A stretch of 64,000 nucleotides of DNA from JACZXQ01 sp036986155 (GTDB lineage: Bacteria > Gemmatimonadota > Gemmatimonadetes > Longimicrobiales > Gaopeijiaceae). This document shows positions 1-7,644 of this stretch, piece after piece. The first letter of the stretch is position 1, and every line of letters begins with the position of its first letter. The stretch covers positions 1 through 64,000 of the forward strand of contig BTRA01000002.1 of assembly GCA_036986155.1 (NCBI GenBank), written 5' to 3'. A program made the translations under genes and the position numbers. The notes under the pieces were generated by a model. It saw only the letters and a list, made by a program, of their open reading frames with translations. It was not told the origin of the DNA and searched no databases.

Positions 1-1
1 G

Positions 2-979
2 CAGTTTGCCGATGTCACGCTCGTGGGTCGTTCCTTTGCGCTCCGCCGGGTGGCCGACGTGATCACGCGCCTCGCTATTCGAGGCACTCCCTCCAACGTC
101 CTGATCCACGGCGAGAGCGGAACGGGCAAGGATCTGGTGGCCCGTGCCATACATGCCAAGGGACCGCGCCAGGGAGGCCCGTTCATCAATGTGAACTGTA
201 CGGCGCTCCCCGAGTCCCTCGTCGAGAGCGAGCTCTTCGGCCACGAGGCCGGTTCCTTCACCGACGCCCGTGAGAAGAAGCGGGGCCTCTTCGAGTTGGC
301 CGACGGAGGTACGATCTTCCTGGACGAGGTCGGAGATATGCCGTTGGGCGGGCAGTCCAAGCTGCTCAACGTACTGGAGAACAGGGTGCTTCGCCGTGTG
401 GGAGGTGTCCGTGATATCCCGGTCGACGTCCATGTCGTCACCGCAACCAATCGCGACTTGGAGGCGGCGGTGGCCTCGGGAGAGTTCCGTGAGGATCTCT
501 TCTATCGGCTCAATGTCGTTCCGATTCTCATGCCCCCACTCAGGGAGCGTCGAGAGGACATTGCGCCGCTTGCGATGCATTTCCTAACCGAGCTCGTGCG
601 GGAGATGCGTTTGCAGGAGCGACACTTCACTCCGGACGCTCTTCGCGCGCTCGAGGCGCATGATTGGCCCGGAAACGCACGCCAGTTGAGGAATGTGCTG
701 GAGCGGATTCTGCTCCTGGAGGATGGCGACACCATCGGTGTCGGGAGCCTCACTCCGGAGATTCGAGGGGAGGATGTTCACGCGGCGACGTCACCCGGAT
801 TTTTGCTGCCGGAAGGCGGTGTGGACCTGGAGTTCGTAGAGAAGAGTCTCCTTCTGCAGGCTCTGGAGCAGGCAGGTGGGAGTAAGACGAAGGCGGCGCG
901 GTTGCTGGGGCTGACGAGAGACACTTTCCGGTATCGAGTGGGCAAGTATGGCTTGGACAAGGCTCGCGATATGTCCTGA
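2..979 (+). CDS. sigma-54-dependent transcriptional activator, C-terminal part (5' end outside window)
   Basis: The frame is open from base 2, so the gene begins upstream and the N-terminal sensor or receiver domain is missing. The visible part is an AAA+ domain followed by a Fis-type helix-turn-helix. Walker A reads GESGTGKD, Walker B is GGTIFLDEVGDMPL, and the arginine-finger region is FREDLFYRLNV. The C-terminal stretch GGSKTKAARLLGLTRDTFRYR is typical of NtrC-family DNA-binding domains. The sigma-54 contact loop reads GSFTDA instead of the canonical GAFTGA; the key Thr is kept. By family, it hydrolyses ATP to remodel sigma-54 RNA polymerase at distant enhancers. Its target genes cannot be read from the sequence. 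Confidence 0.93.
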   Translation, partial: QFADVTLVGRSFALRRVADVITRLAIRGTPSNVLIHGESGTGKDLVARAIHAKGPRQGGPFINVNCTALPESLVESELFGHEAGSFTDAREKKRGLFELADGGTIFLDEVGDMPLGGQSKLLNVLENRVLRRVGGVRDIPVDVHVVTATNRDLEAAVASGEFREDLFYRLNVVPILMPPLRERREDIAPLAMHFLTELVREMRLQERHFTPDALRALEAHDWPGNARQLRNVLERILLLEDGDTIGVGSLTPEIRGEDVHAATSPGFLLPEGGVDLEFVEKSLLLQALEQAGGSKTKAARLLGLTRDTFRYRVGKYGLDKARDMS

Positions 980-1003
980 ACCTGGCCGGCGAGGCTCCTG
1001 GCG

Positions 1004-1308
1004 TTCGGAGTTGCCGCGAACGTCACGATAGGGCCAGACATGCGGTTGGGGCTGGTCGATCGGAACGGACGGGGTGAAGCCGTCGGGGGCGTGGTCATCA
1101 TGCCGTACGGCCGATACTCATGACCGTCGTGGCTATCGTGGCAGGCCTGCTACCTCTCATGTGGGCCCACGGTACCGGGGCGTCGGTCATACAGAGGATC
1201 GCCGCTCCCATGATCGGTGGGATGATCACCTCGACAGTGCTCACGCTGGTGGTGATTCCCGTGCTGTACTACCTGTGGCGGAGAACGGAGGTGAGTCCGG
1301 GCCTATAG
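1004..1308 (+). pseudogene. remnant of a CusA/CzcA-type RND metal efflux pump
   Basis: Two pieces of one heavy-metal RND pump are joined out of frame. Bases about 1010-1102 encode a piece resembling the CusA region around residue 300 (IGPDMRLGLVDRNGRG followed by EAVGGVVIM). From about 1105, in another frame, the text AVRPILMTVVAIVAGLLPLM and the next 45 residues match the last two membrane segments of the same family (RIAAPMIGGMIT, VIPVLYYL). Roughly 650-700 residues between them, and everything upstream, are missing. The stop at 1121-1123 overlaps the ATG at 1120, but that ATG is an internal Met of the family. I infer deletion decay of a roughly 1,040-residue pump, with no function left. 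Confidence 0.75.
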
Positions 1309-1314
1309 AAGGCC

Positions 1315-1836
1315 CTAGGGTCGAGCCAGATCGTACCGGCCCATCTCCAACTCCAGAACCGCACCCCCAGGGCGGAGATAGGCGGTGAGCCGGTACTCCC
1401 CCGAGGGCAGTGCCTCACCGAGGATCGTCCTTGCGCTCACCAATCCTGCGTCGAACTCGATTTCTTCGCCCGGCGCCAAATCGCGCTGAACCAGAGCGAG
1501 CGTGCACGCCAACCCCGTAGCCATGTCCCACACGGGTGGCGGATCCCCACCGTAGGCGCGCATCAGGACGACACACCCGTCCGGGAAGGTGACCGATTGG
1601 GTCGAGGTCGTTCGGTTCCGCACGCCCACCGTCACCCCGACCTGAACCGGAAAAGACTCGGCGACTCTGACGGACTTCACTTGGTAGGTAAGGTTGCCGT
1701 ACTCTACGTCATCGAAGTCGTGGGATGGACCCACCGCGCCGGCTCCACATCCGGAGACCAGTGCAGCTCCAAGCAGGAGGAAGGGCGCAGGCGGGTTCCG
1801 TAGGCGTTTCGTTTGACCTGGCGGTGTAAGTGGCAT
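1315..1836 (-). CDS. lipoprotein with BsuPI-like beta-sandwich domain
   Basis: This 173-residue protein has an N-terminal hydrophobic stretch ending in the lipobox LVSGC (Cys near residue 30), so it is probably a lipid-anchored envelope protein. The mature part resembles the BsuPI (intracellular proteinase inhibitor) fold: a pattern of VxNRTxxxxSVTFPDGC, a central VWDM, an LAPGEE turn and a final GEYRLTAYL strand. Proteins of this type are widespread and mostly uncharacterised. It follows the efflux remnant tail to tail, and I see no partner gene. The lipobox is firm; the BsuPI assignment comes from pattern only. Confidence 0.7.
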   Translation of the reverse strand: MPLTPPGQTKRLRNPPAPFLLLGAALVSGCGAGAVGPSHDFDDVEYGNLTYQVKSVRVAESFPVQVGVTVGVRNRTTSTQSVTFPDGCVVLMRAYGGDPPPVWDMATGLACTLALVQRDLAPGEEIEFDAGLVSARTILGEALPSGEYRLTAYLRPGGAVLELEMGRYDLARP

Positions 1837-1994
1837 CTATGTCTCCTGGATCCTCGGCTGGATTTCCGGATCTCTTCGTCGACCGAAGAGGGGACACCTC
1901 TGCCGACCGTGGTGGGCGGTTCCCCTGTTGAACCAAACGTCCGACCGTGTGGTTCCCTTACACCTGCCGAGGGGTGACTCGGGAACGCCCCGAC

Positions 1995-2240
1995 CTAGAC
2001 GGTAAACGCGTTGAAGGTGTCCAGCGTGAAAGTATCCCGGAGGTGAGGGGTCCTTTGCAGGCGATCGCACACGAAATGCCCCACATCGTCATCGTCCTGG
2101 AGGTGAAACTTGGCCAAGAGGTCGTACTCTCCCGACACAGAAAAGAGCTCCGATGTCTCCTCGATGTTGTCGGCGATGTGCGCCGCCACCTCGTAGGACG
2201 TACTCAGCTCGCATTTGATCATGACGAAGACGGCGTGCAT
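1995..2240 (-). CDS. stand-alone Lrp/AsnC ligand-binding (RAM) domain protein
   Basis: This 81-residue protein consists only of the effector-binding half of Lrp/AsnC regulators. It reads AVFVMIKCELSTSYEVAAHI near the start, then a central VSGEYDLLAKF strand and a closing TFTLDTFNAF, which match the alpha/beta sandwich that binds amino acids and drives oligomerisation. There is no helix-turn-helix, so it cannot bind DNA by itself. Such solo domains may bind small ligands or tune full-length Lrp proteins. The tandem hairpins at 2344-2391 lie just upstream of its start. Confidence 0.8.
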   Translation of the reverse strand: MHAVFVMIKCELSTSYEVAAHIADNIEETSELFSVSGEYDLLAKFHLQDDDDVGHFVCDRLQRTPHLRDTFTLDTFNAFTV

Positions 2241-2343
2241 CGCTTCGACTCCCGATCCTGGCGTGAATGGTGGTGGAGGGCGAATAATGGCGGTCCCGGC
2301 CTCGGTTCGCGAGTCCTGGAATCACCTGCAGGAATTGTGACGG

Positions 2344-2391
2344 AAGAAAGCTGCCAAAATGGCAGCGAACGGACCCGCCGTTTTGGCGGGT
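2344..2391 (-). terminator. tandem hairpins; the second ends in a T-rich run (minus strand)
   Basis: Two perfect inverted repeats sit side by side: ACCCGCC/GGCGGGT (2373-2379 and 2385-2391) and GCTGCCA/TGGCAGC (2350-2356 and 2360-2366). Read on the minus strand, the second is followed by TTTCTTCC, so it can act as an intrinsic terminator for transcription coming from about 2547. The palindromes could alternatively be operators for the gene starting at 2240. Confidence 0.45.
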
Positions 2392-2436
2392 TAGGAGGAA
2401 TGCCGAAATGTCATGCAGAGGGGAGCCTGGAATGCC

Positions 2437-2547
2437 TTACGCACCCGCCAGCATGTAACCAAGAAAAATGGCCACATAGGACAGCACCACCAGCCCTGTC
2501 CTTACCGTCCCCCAGACCTCCGCACCGTCCTTGGTCAACGCCACCAT
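2437..2547 (-). CDS. small single-span membrane protein
   Basis: This 36-residue frame begins MVALTKDGAEVW and ends in one hydrophobic segment (LVVLSYVAIFLGYMLAGA). A GGGGG Shine-Dalgarno-like run lies 8 bases upstream of the chosen ATG, and a candidate terminator follows. A longer frame to 2685 exists, but its extra N-terminus looks non-coding. Function is unknown. Support is limited to the ribosome-binding site, hydrophobicity and the downstream hairpin. Confidence 0.35.
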   Translation of the reverse strand: MVALTKDGAEVWGTVRTGLVVLSYVAIFLGYMLAGA

Positions 2548-2786
2548 CGTCCGATCCCCCATTATTGAATCACTGAATTCCTCTATGCCATGCGTTACGT
2601 ATGCTCTCGTACGCATGAGGCGTGCCAGGCCAGATGAGATCCTCGCAAGTGCTGTGATAGCAGTTCTTTGCACGGCTCGTCTCAACCAAGATGTTCGCCG
2701 GTCCCGGGAGTGGGTCGGGGAAGTTGTCCCTTGGCGATGACACTTCCTGCCAAAGTGAACGTCCGCCGAAGAGGGCGAAGGGCTCG

Positions 2787-3968
2787 TCAGCCCTTCGGTG
2801 CGTCCACGAAGACCGGGTTCGCGAGGATCCAGGGAAACGCGCGGGACAGCGATTCGGGACGGACCGAGACCTCGATCCGGTAGACGCCGGGGCCCGACAC
2901 CGCGACCTCGATGGTAGCCTCGCCGGTCTCGTAAATGACCACTCCATCACGGAGGAGGGTCAACGTGGTCGGCTCACCGATGGCCGGAAGCGTCACCCGC
3001 AGCGTAGCGCCCTCGGCCCAAACTACCCGCTGGCCTGGTCCGGCCGAGTCTCCCCCCGCCTCGACCTCGACGGTGAGGCCTCGTGCGTCGGCAATTCCGT
3101 CGAATCCGCAGTAGCCGCGACCGCGCCTTAGCGCTTCGATGACGAGGTCACCGTCGTGGTACGGGTCACCCGAGGGAGCCCGGTCCAGGAAGACGTGTTG
3201 CCGGACGAGCCGAAAAAGGTGTCGATACGCGGGGAAGGGCAGGAAGCGGGTCTCCGTGAGCGCTACGCGGGCGTGCGCGTCCACGGAGCAGATGCCGGCG
3301 ATGCGAGCCTCGCTCAACAGGGCGTCCCACCGCGCCAGTGAGGAGGCAGGTCGGTCCACCAGCCTGGCCAAAGCAGACGTGGGCTCGAATGGGAGCAGCG
3401 GCAGCGCCCGCATCCAATCCCACAGGGGGTCGCTCCGCCAGTCGGTGTCCCAGTTCCAGATCTCCAGGGCATCGAAGTGCCGGACGTCCCAGAACAGCCA
3501 CGGGCGTCCCGGACCTCGGGGGTGCGCCACCACCCGAAGGACGTCTCCGGCGGCAATGGCGGGGTCGGGCCGTGCGCCGCCGGCGCGGGTGCGCTCGGGC
3601 CACTGCGCGGCTCGTCTGCTCGGGTCGTTACCGCCAATGACGAGGAGGTGCCCTCCCGGCACCCGCGCTTCCTCGCCGATGATGAGGAGGGCTCCCTCGC
3701 GGTACGTCCAGCGTTGCGCGGCCCAGACGTTGTGATCGGTTACGACGACGAAGTCCAGATCCGCCTCGCGCGCCGCGGCTGCTACGTCATCGAGCGTGCC
3801 ACCGCCGTCGGAGTGTACGGTGTGAACATGGATTGCGCCGACCCACTCCAGCGGTGAGGGGGTCGCCGGTGCCCCAAAGGGTTCACGCGCGCGGAGGGCC
3901 GCAAGCACGGTGGTGGCCACCGTCAGAGTGACGAGGACGCCACCGGACACCAGGACTCGACGACCCAC
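2787..3968 (-). CDS. PHP-domain metal-dependent phosphoesterase with N-terminal membrane anchor
   Basis: This 393-residue protein starts with one hydrophobic segment (about residues 5-25) and then a PHP domain. HVHTVHSDGG (about 47-56) is the first metal-binding motif, FVVVTDHN the second, and IGEEAR with a later VVAHPRG supply further ligands. PHP proteins of this kind hydrolyse phosphoesters with two or three metal ions. The C-terminal 90 residues look like a beta-sandwich. The signal anchor suggests the catalytic domain faces the periplasm. The GTG start overlaps the fhs stop by one base (TAGTG), so the two genes are co-transcribed and probably translationally coupled. The substrate is unknown. 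Confidence 0.8.
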   Translation of the reverse strand: MGRRVLVSGGVLVTLTVATTVLAALRAREPFGAPATPSPLEWVGAIHVHTVHSDGGGTLDDVAAAAREADLDFVVVTDHNVWAAQRWTYREGALLIIGEEARVPGGHLLVIGGNDPSRRAAQWPERTRAGGARPDPAIAAGDVLRVVAHPRGPGRPWLFWDVRHFDALEIWNWDTDWRSDPLWDWMRALPLLPFEPTSALARLVDRPASSLARWDALLSEARIAGICSVDAHARVALTETRFLPFPAYRHLFRLVRQHVFLDRAPSGDPYHDGDLVIEALRRGRGYCGFDGIADARGLTVEVEAGGDSAGPGQRVVWAEGATLRVTLPAIGEPTTLTLLRDGVVIYETGEATIEVAVSGPGVYRIEVSVRPESLSRAFPWILANPVFVDAPKG

Positions 3969-5644
3969 TACGCCAAGCCGACGATCTCGCCGTTGTCCTT
4001 CACGCTCATGCCCGTTGCCGCGGGACGGGCTGAAAGGCCCGGCATCGTCATGATGTCGCCGGTTTTCGCGACGACGAATCCGGCGCCCCCGGCCGGGATG
4101 ACATCCCGCACCGTGATGTGGAACCCGCTAGGTCGTCCCAGCAGCTCCGGGTTGTCCGAGAAGGAGTACTGGGTCTTGGCCATGCATACGGGAGAGTCTC
4201 CCATACCGATGCCCTCGAGGCGCTCGATCGACTTCTCGGCGTCGATCAGGAATTCGACCCCCTCCGAGCCGTAGATTTCGCCGGCGATCAACTCGATCTT
4301 CTCGCGCAGCGTCATGTCGAGCGGATACAGCGGCTTATAGTCGGCCTCGCCCGACTCGAGCAAGTCCGTAAGGGCGTCGGCGAGCTCTAGCATGCCCTCG
4401 GCCGTAGAACTGTGCGGGTCGGCCTCCACCGCCTGGACGCCCAGCTCTTTGCATGCCTCGAGGATGGCACTCACTTCCCCTGCGGTGTCGGTGGCGAACC
4501 GGTTCACGGCAACGATCGCGGGCACCCCGAACTTCCTCAGGTTCTCGACATGTCCGACGAGGTTCGGAAGCCCTCGCTTCAAGGCCTCTACATCCTCCGT
4601 GGCGAGCATGTTCTTCTCCACACCGCCGTGCATCTTGAGCGCTCTCACCGTCGCCACGAGCACGACGGCCTCCGGCTCCAGGCCGCCGACGCGGCATTTG
4701 ATGTCGAAGAACTTTTCCGCGCCCAGGTCCGCGCCGAACCCAGCCTCCGTTACGACGATGTCGCCGAACGCCAGTCCGGCCCTGGTGGCGATCAGCGAGT
4801 TGCACCCGTGGGCGATATTGGCGAATGGGCCGCCATGGATGAAGGCCGGCGTCCTGCCCAACGTTTGTACGAGGTTGGGGTTGATGGCGTCTCTGAGGAG
4901 AACCGCCATTGCGCCGGGGGCATCCAGTTCCTTGGCACGGATAGGCGTGCCGGTTCGGGTATAGGCCACGATGATCTCACCGAGGCGCCTCGTGAGATCC
5001 GAAAGCCCGTCTGCCAGGCAGAAGATCGCCATGATCTCCGATGCGGCGGTGATCACGAAATGGTCCTCGCGCGGGATTCCACCGAGACGGCCCCCGAGCC
5101 CGATCGCGATCGAGCGGAGGGCACGGTCGTTCATGTCCACCGCGCGAGGCCAGACGATCTGCCGTTGATCGACATTGAGATCGTTCGGCCTGAATAGATG
5201 GTTGTCGAGCATCGCGGCGAGCAGCCCATGCGCGGCTGTGATCGCGTGGAAATCGCCCGTGAAATGGAGGTTGATGTCCGCCATGGGCACCACCTGAGAG
5301 TAACCTCCCCCGGCTGCGCCGCCCTTGATTCCGAACACCGGCCCGAGGCTCGGTTCCCGGAGGCAGAGGACCGGGTTGCGCCCTCTCACGTTCAGCGCGT
5401 CCGCCAACCCGACCGAAGTGGTGGACTTTCCCTCGCCCGCCGGGGTTGGGCTGATGGCGGTGACGAGGACGAGCTTGCCCTTGGGTCCGCTGTGGTTCTG
5501 GAAGGCATCGAGCGGCACCTTCGCCTTGTGGTGCCCGTAGTTTTCGATGTCGGCGGGCCCGAGGCCGAGCGTTTCTGCGATTTCGACGATAGGCCGAAGT
5601 TCGGCCGACTGGGCGATCTGGATGTCCGTCGGTGTCTGGCTCAA
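3968..5644 (-). CDS. fhs: formate--tetrahydrofolate ligase
   Basis: This 558-residue protein is the usual length for Fhs. It makes 10-formyl-THF from formate, ATP and THF in the cytoplasm. The P-loop-like TPAGEGKST lies at about residues 67-75, followed by REPSLGPVFGIKGGAAGGGY, the conserved active-site region; EAGFGADLGAEKF and the C-terminal PGLSARPAA are also family-typical. The start is TTG at 5644, chosen because AAGGA stands 7 bases before it. It is first in an operon with the PHP protein. Formate could come from histidine degradation through HutF, whose gene lies 13 kb away. Confidence 0.97.
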   Translation of the reverse strand: MSQTPTDIQIAQSAELRPIVEIAETLGLGPADIENYGHHKAKVPLDAFQNHSGPKGKLVLVTAISPTPAGEGKSTTSVGLADALNVRGRNPVLCLREPSLGPVFGIKGGAAGGGYSQVVPMADINLHFTGDFHAITAAHGLLAAMLDNHLFRPNDLNVDQRQIVWPRAVDMNDRALRSIAIGLGGRLGGIPREDHFVITAASEIMAIFCLADGLSDLTRRLGEIIVAYTRTGTPIRAKELDAPGAMAVLLRDAINPNLVQTLGRTPAFIHGGPFANIAHGCNSLIATRAGLAFGDIVVTEAGFGADLGAEKFFDIKCRVGGLEPEAVVLVATVRALKMHGGVEKNMLATEDVEALKRGLPNLVGHVENLRKFGVPAIVAVNRFATDTAGEVSAILEACKELGVQAVEADPHSSTAEGMLELADALTDLLESGEADYKPLYPLDMTLREKIELIAGEIYGSEGVEFLIDAEKSIERLEGIGMGDSPVCMAKTQYSFSDNPELLGRPSGFHITVRDVIPAGGAGFVVAKTGDIMTMPGLSARPAATGMSVKDNGEIVGLA

Positions 5645-5823
5645 GTCGCATCCTTCCGAGTGGCGGTATGGCCGCCCGTGGGAGGCCTTCTGGCGCGGCC
5701 CGGATTATAGGGAGTAACCGGCGAATGTGGCACCCCTCGTCGTGCTTCCAGCCTCCCTGGAGGGCGACAGCGAGCGGCGAGTCGCCTTGCGTCGGCCGGT
5801 GCGGCAGGGTCAAATGGGAGGCC

Positions 5824-6060
5824 ATGACTCTGCCGCCGCCCCGATTCCGATCGCACTACAGGCCGCGCACTGCCGCCGGATGGGTGGCCATCGTGTCGTT
5901 CTCGCTTCTGATGGCCATGGCGCAGCCCCCGATCGTGCACACGCTGGCCAATCGTACCGAGCCGTGGATTTTGGGGATGCCGTTCCTCTATGTCTACCTC
6001 CTGGCGGTGTACGTGGCGATGATCGGCGTGCTCATCTGGGCCGTGCGGAAGGGCATCTAG
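5824..6060 (+). CDS. DUF3311-like small membrane protein, symporter partner
   Basis: This 78-residue protein has two membrane segments and the pattern PWILGMPFLYVYLLAVYVAM, which resembles DUF3311 proteins that sit directly before sodium:solute symporters. Its stop TAG overlaps the GTG start of the symporter (TAGTG), which indicates translational coupling. A role as a small accessory subunit is inferred from this conserved pairing. Longer in-frame starts exist upstream; the ATG at 5824 was chosen because the hydrophobic pattern begins soon after. Confidence 0.75.
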   Translation: MTLPPPRFRSHYRPRTAAGWVAIVSFSLLMAMAQPPIVHTLANRTEPWILGMPFLYVYLLAVYVAMIGVLIWAVRKGI

Positions 6061-7547
6061 TGGAGCCGTGGGTCGTCTCCACTAGCCTGATCTTCGCGTA
6101 CATCGTGGTCACTATCGTGCTCGGCGTGGTGGCGAACCGCCGCATGACCGTCGATCTGGAGGACTTCCTTCTGTACGGCCGGCAGGCCGGGTTCGTCGTG
6201 CTCTACCTGACGGTCGTGGCCTCCTTTCACTCTGCTTTCGCCTTCTTGGGTTCGGGGGGCTTCTTCTACACGCATGGAATCGGCTTTTGGGCTGCGGGGA
6301 CCTGGACTGTTCTCGTGGGGGCGATCACGTACGTACTCGGGAGCCGGATCTGGGCGGTCGGCAAACGATTCGGGTATATGACGCCGGCCGACATGTTGGC
6401 CGATTTCTACGAGAGCGATGCCGTGAGGGTCGTGGTGGCCTCGGTGTCAGTGCTGTTCACGATCCTGTACATCCAGGTCCAGGCGCAGGGACTCGGGTAC
6501 ATCATCTCGGTGGCCTCTGGGGGAAGGATCTCGTACGAGGTCGGAACCGCGGTCCTCCTGGCTGTCGCGGCCGGATACCTCATGGCTGGCGGCCTCAGGG
6601 CTGTGTACTGGACCGATGTCGTGCAGGGAATCTGGATGTACGTAGCCATCTGGGTGGGGGCCCTCATATTGACGGAGCGGCTTTTCGGAGGGCCGATCGA
6701 GCTCTGGCGTAGGGTGGCCGCAGAGCGGCCCGACCTACTGAGTCTCCCTGGCCCGGAAGGGTTCTTTACACCGGGAATGTGGGTCGGGATGAGTGTGGCG
6801 CTTTCGTTCGGAATCATCCTCCAGCCGCACATGATGATCAGGTACTTCACAGCCGCCTCGGGCCGCACGATCAAGTGGCTCGGCGCAACGACGCCGATCT
6901 TCCTGATGACCCTCTACATTCCCGCGGCGCTCGTCGGTCTCGGAGGTGCCCTGATCATGCCCGATATCGACGTACCCGATCGAATCTTCCCGGAACTGCT
7001 GTTCACCTACGCGCCGGCTTGGCTGACCGGCGTGATCCTGGCGGGGGCGACCGCGGCTGCGATGTCCACCCTGGACTCGATTCTGCACGCCAACATGACC
7101 GTGCTCACGCGGGATATCTATCAGCGGTTTTTGGCACCCGGCCGCAGCGAGCGACACTACATCCGCGTGGGACAGGTCATCGTGCTAGGTCTTCTGGTGG
7201 TCGGCTACATCCTCTCGGTGGGCACGTTCGAGCTCCTGGTCACGCTGGTGACCCTTTCCGGGGCGGGTGCGCTTCAGTTGCTGCCGGGGGTGATGGGTGT
7301 GTGCTTCCCGACTGCCCGACCCTGGACGAGGAACGGTGTACTGGCTGGAATCGGTGTGGGGTTGGCGGTGCTCTATGCGACGCTGGTGGTGTGGCCGCAT
7401 CCCTTCGCTGTGCACGGCGCCATCTGGTCCATCTCAGCCAACTTTCTGGCGTGCATAGTGGTTTCCAGATTCTCGGCGCCGCCCTCGAACGAGACTGTGG
7501 CGCGAGTGCATGGCGAGGTGGAGCGCTTCGTCTACGGCGACGGCTAA
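6060..7547 (+). CDS. sodium:solute symporter (SSS family)
   Basis: This 495-residue protein has about 13 predicted membrane segments, starting from the GTG that overlaps the upstream stop. Family hallmarks are the N-terminal DFLLYGRQAGF, MAGGLRAVYWTDVVQG in the middle, and ATAAAMSTLDSILHANMTVLT in the segment that carries the second sodium site (S-T in AMSTLDS). By family it imports a solute such as proline, pantothenate or a carboxylate using the sodium gradient; the substrate cannot be read. The upstream frame to 5727 belongs to the DUF3311-like gene region and is not its N-terminus. Confidence 0.9.
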   Translation: MEPWVVSTSLIFAYIVVTIVLGVVANRRMTVDLEDFLLYGRQAGFVVLYLTVVASFHSAFAFLGSGGFFYTHGIGFWAAGTWTVLVGAITYVLGSRIWAVGKRFGYMTPADMLADFYESDAVRVVVASVSVLFTILYIQVQAQGLGYIISVASGGRISYEVGTAVLLAVAAGYLMAGGLRAVYWTDVVQGIWMYVAIWVGALILTERLFGGPIELWRRVAAERPDLLSLPGPEGFFTPGMWVGMSVALSFGIILQPHMMIRYFTAASGRTIKWLGATTPIFLMTLYIPAALVGLGGALIMPDIDVPDRIFPELLFTYAPAWLTGVILAGATAAAMSTLDSILHANMTVLTRDIYQRFLAPGRSERHYIRVGQVIVLGLLVVGYILSVGTFELLVTLVTLSGAGALQLLPGVMGVCFPTARPWTRNGVLAGIGVGLAVLYATLVVWPHPFAVHGAIWSISANFLACIVVSRFSAPPSNETVARVHGEVERFVYGDG

Positions 7548-7644
7548 CCCCCTTGGTTCTGGTTTCGCGCCGGATCTCACGCTGACGTGGCGGAGCCCGG
7601 TCATGTACGTCGCTGGCGTCTAGCGAGTCGACGAGGGGAGAAGG

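Noticed and set aside
1121..1123. TGA in the CusA remnant considered as a selenocysteine codon
   Set aside because: The two sides match distant parts of the pump in different frames, so this is a deletion junction, not readthrough.
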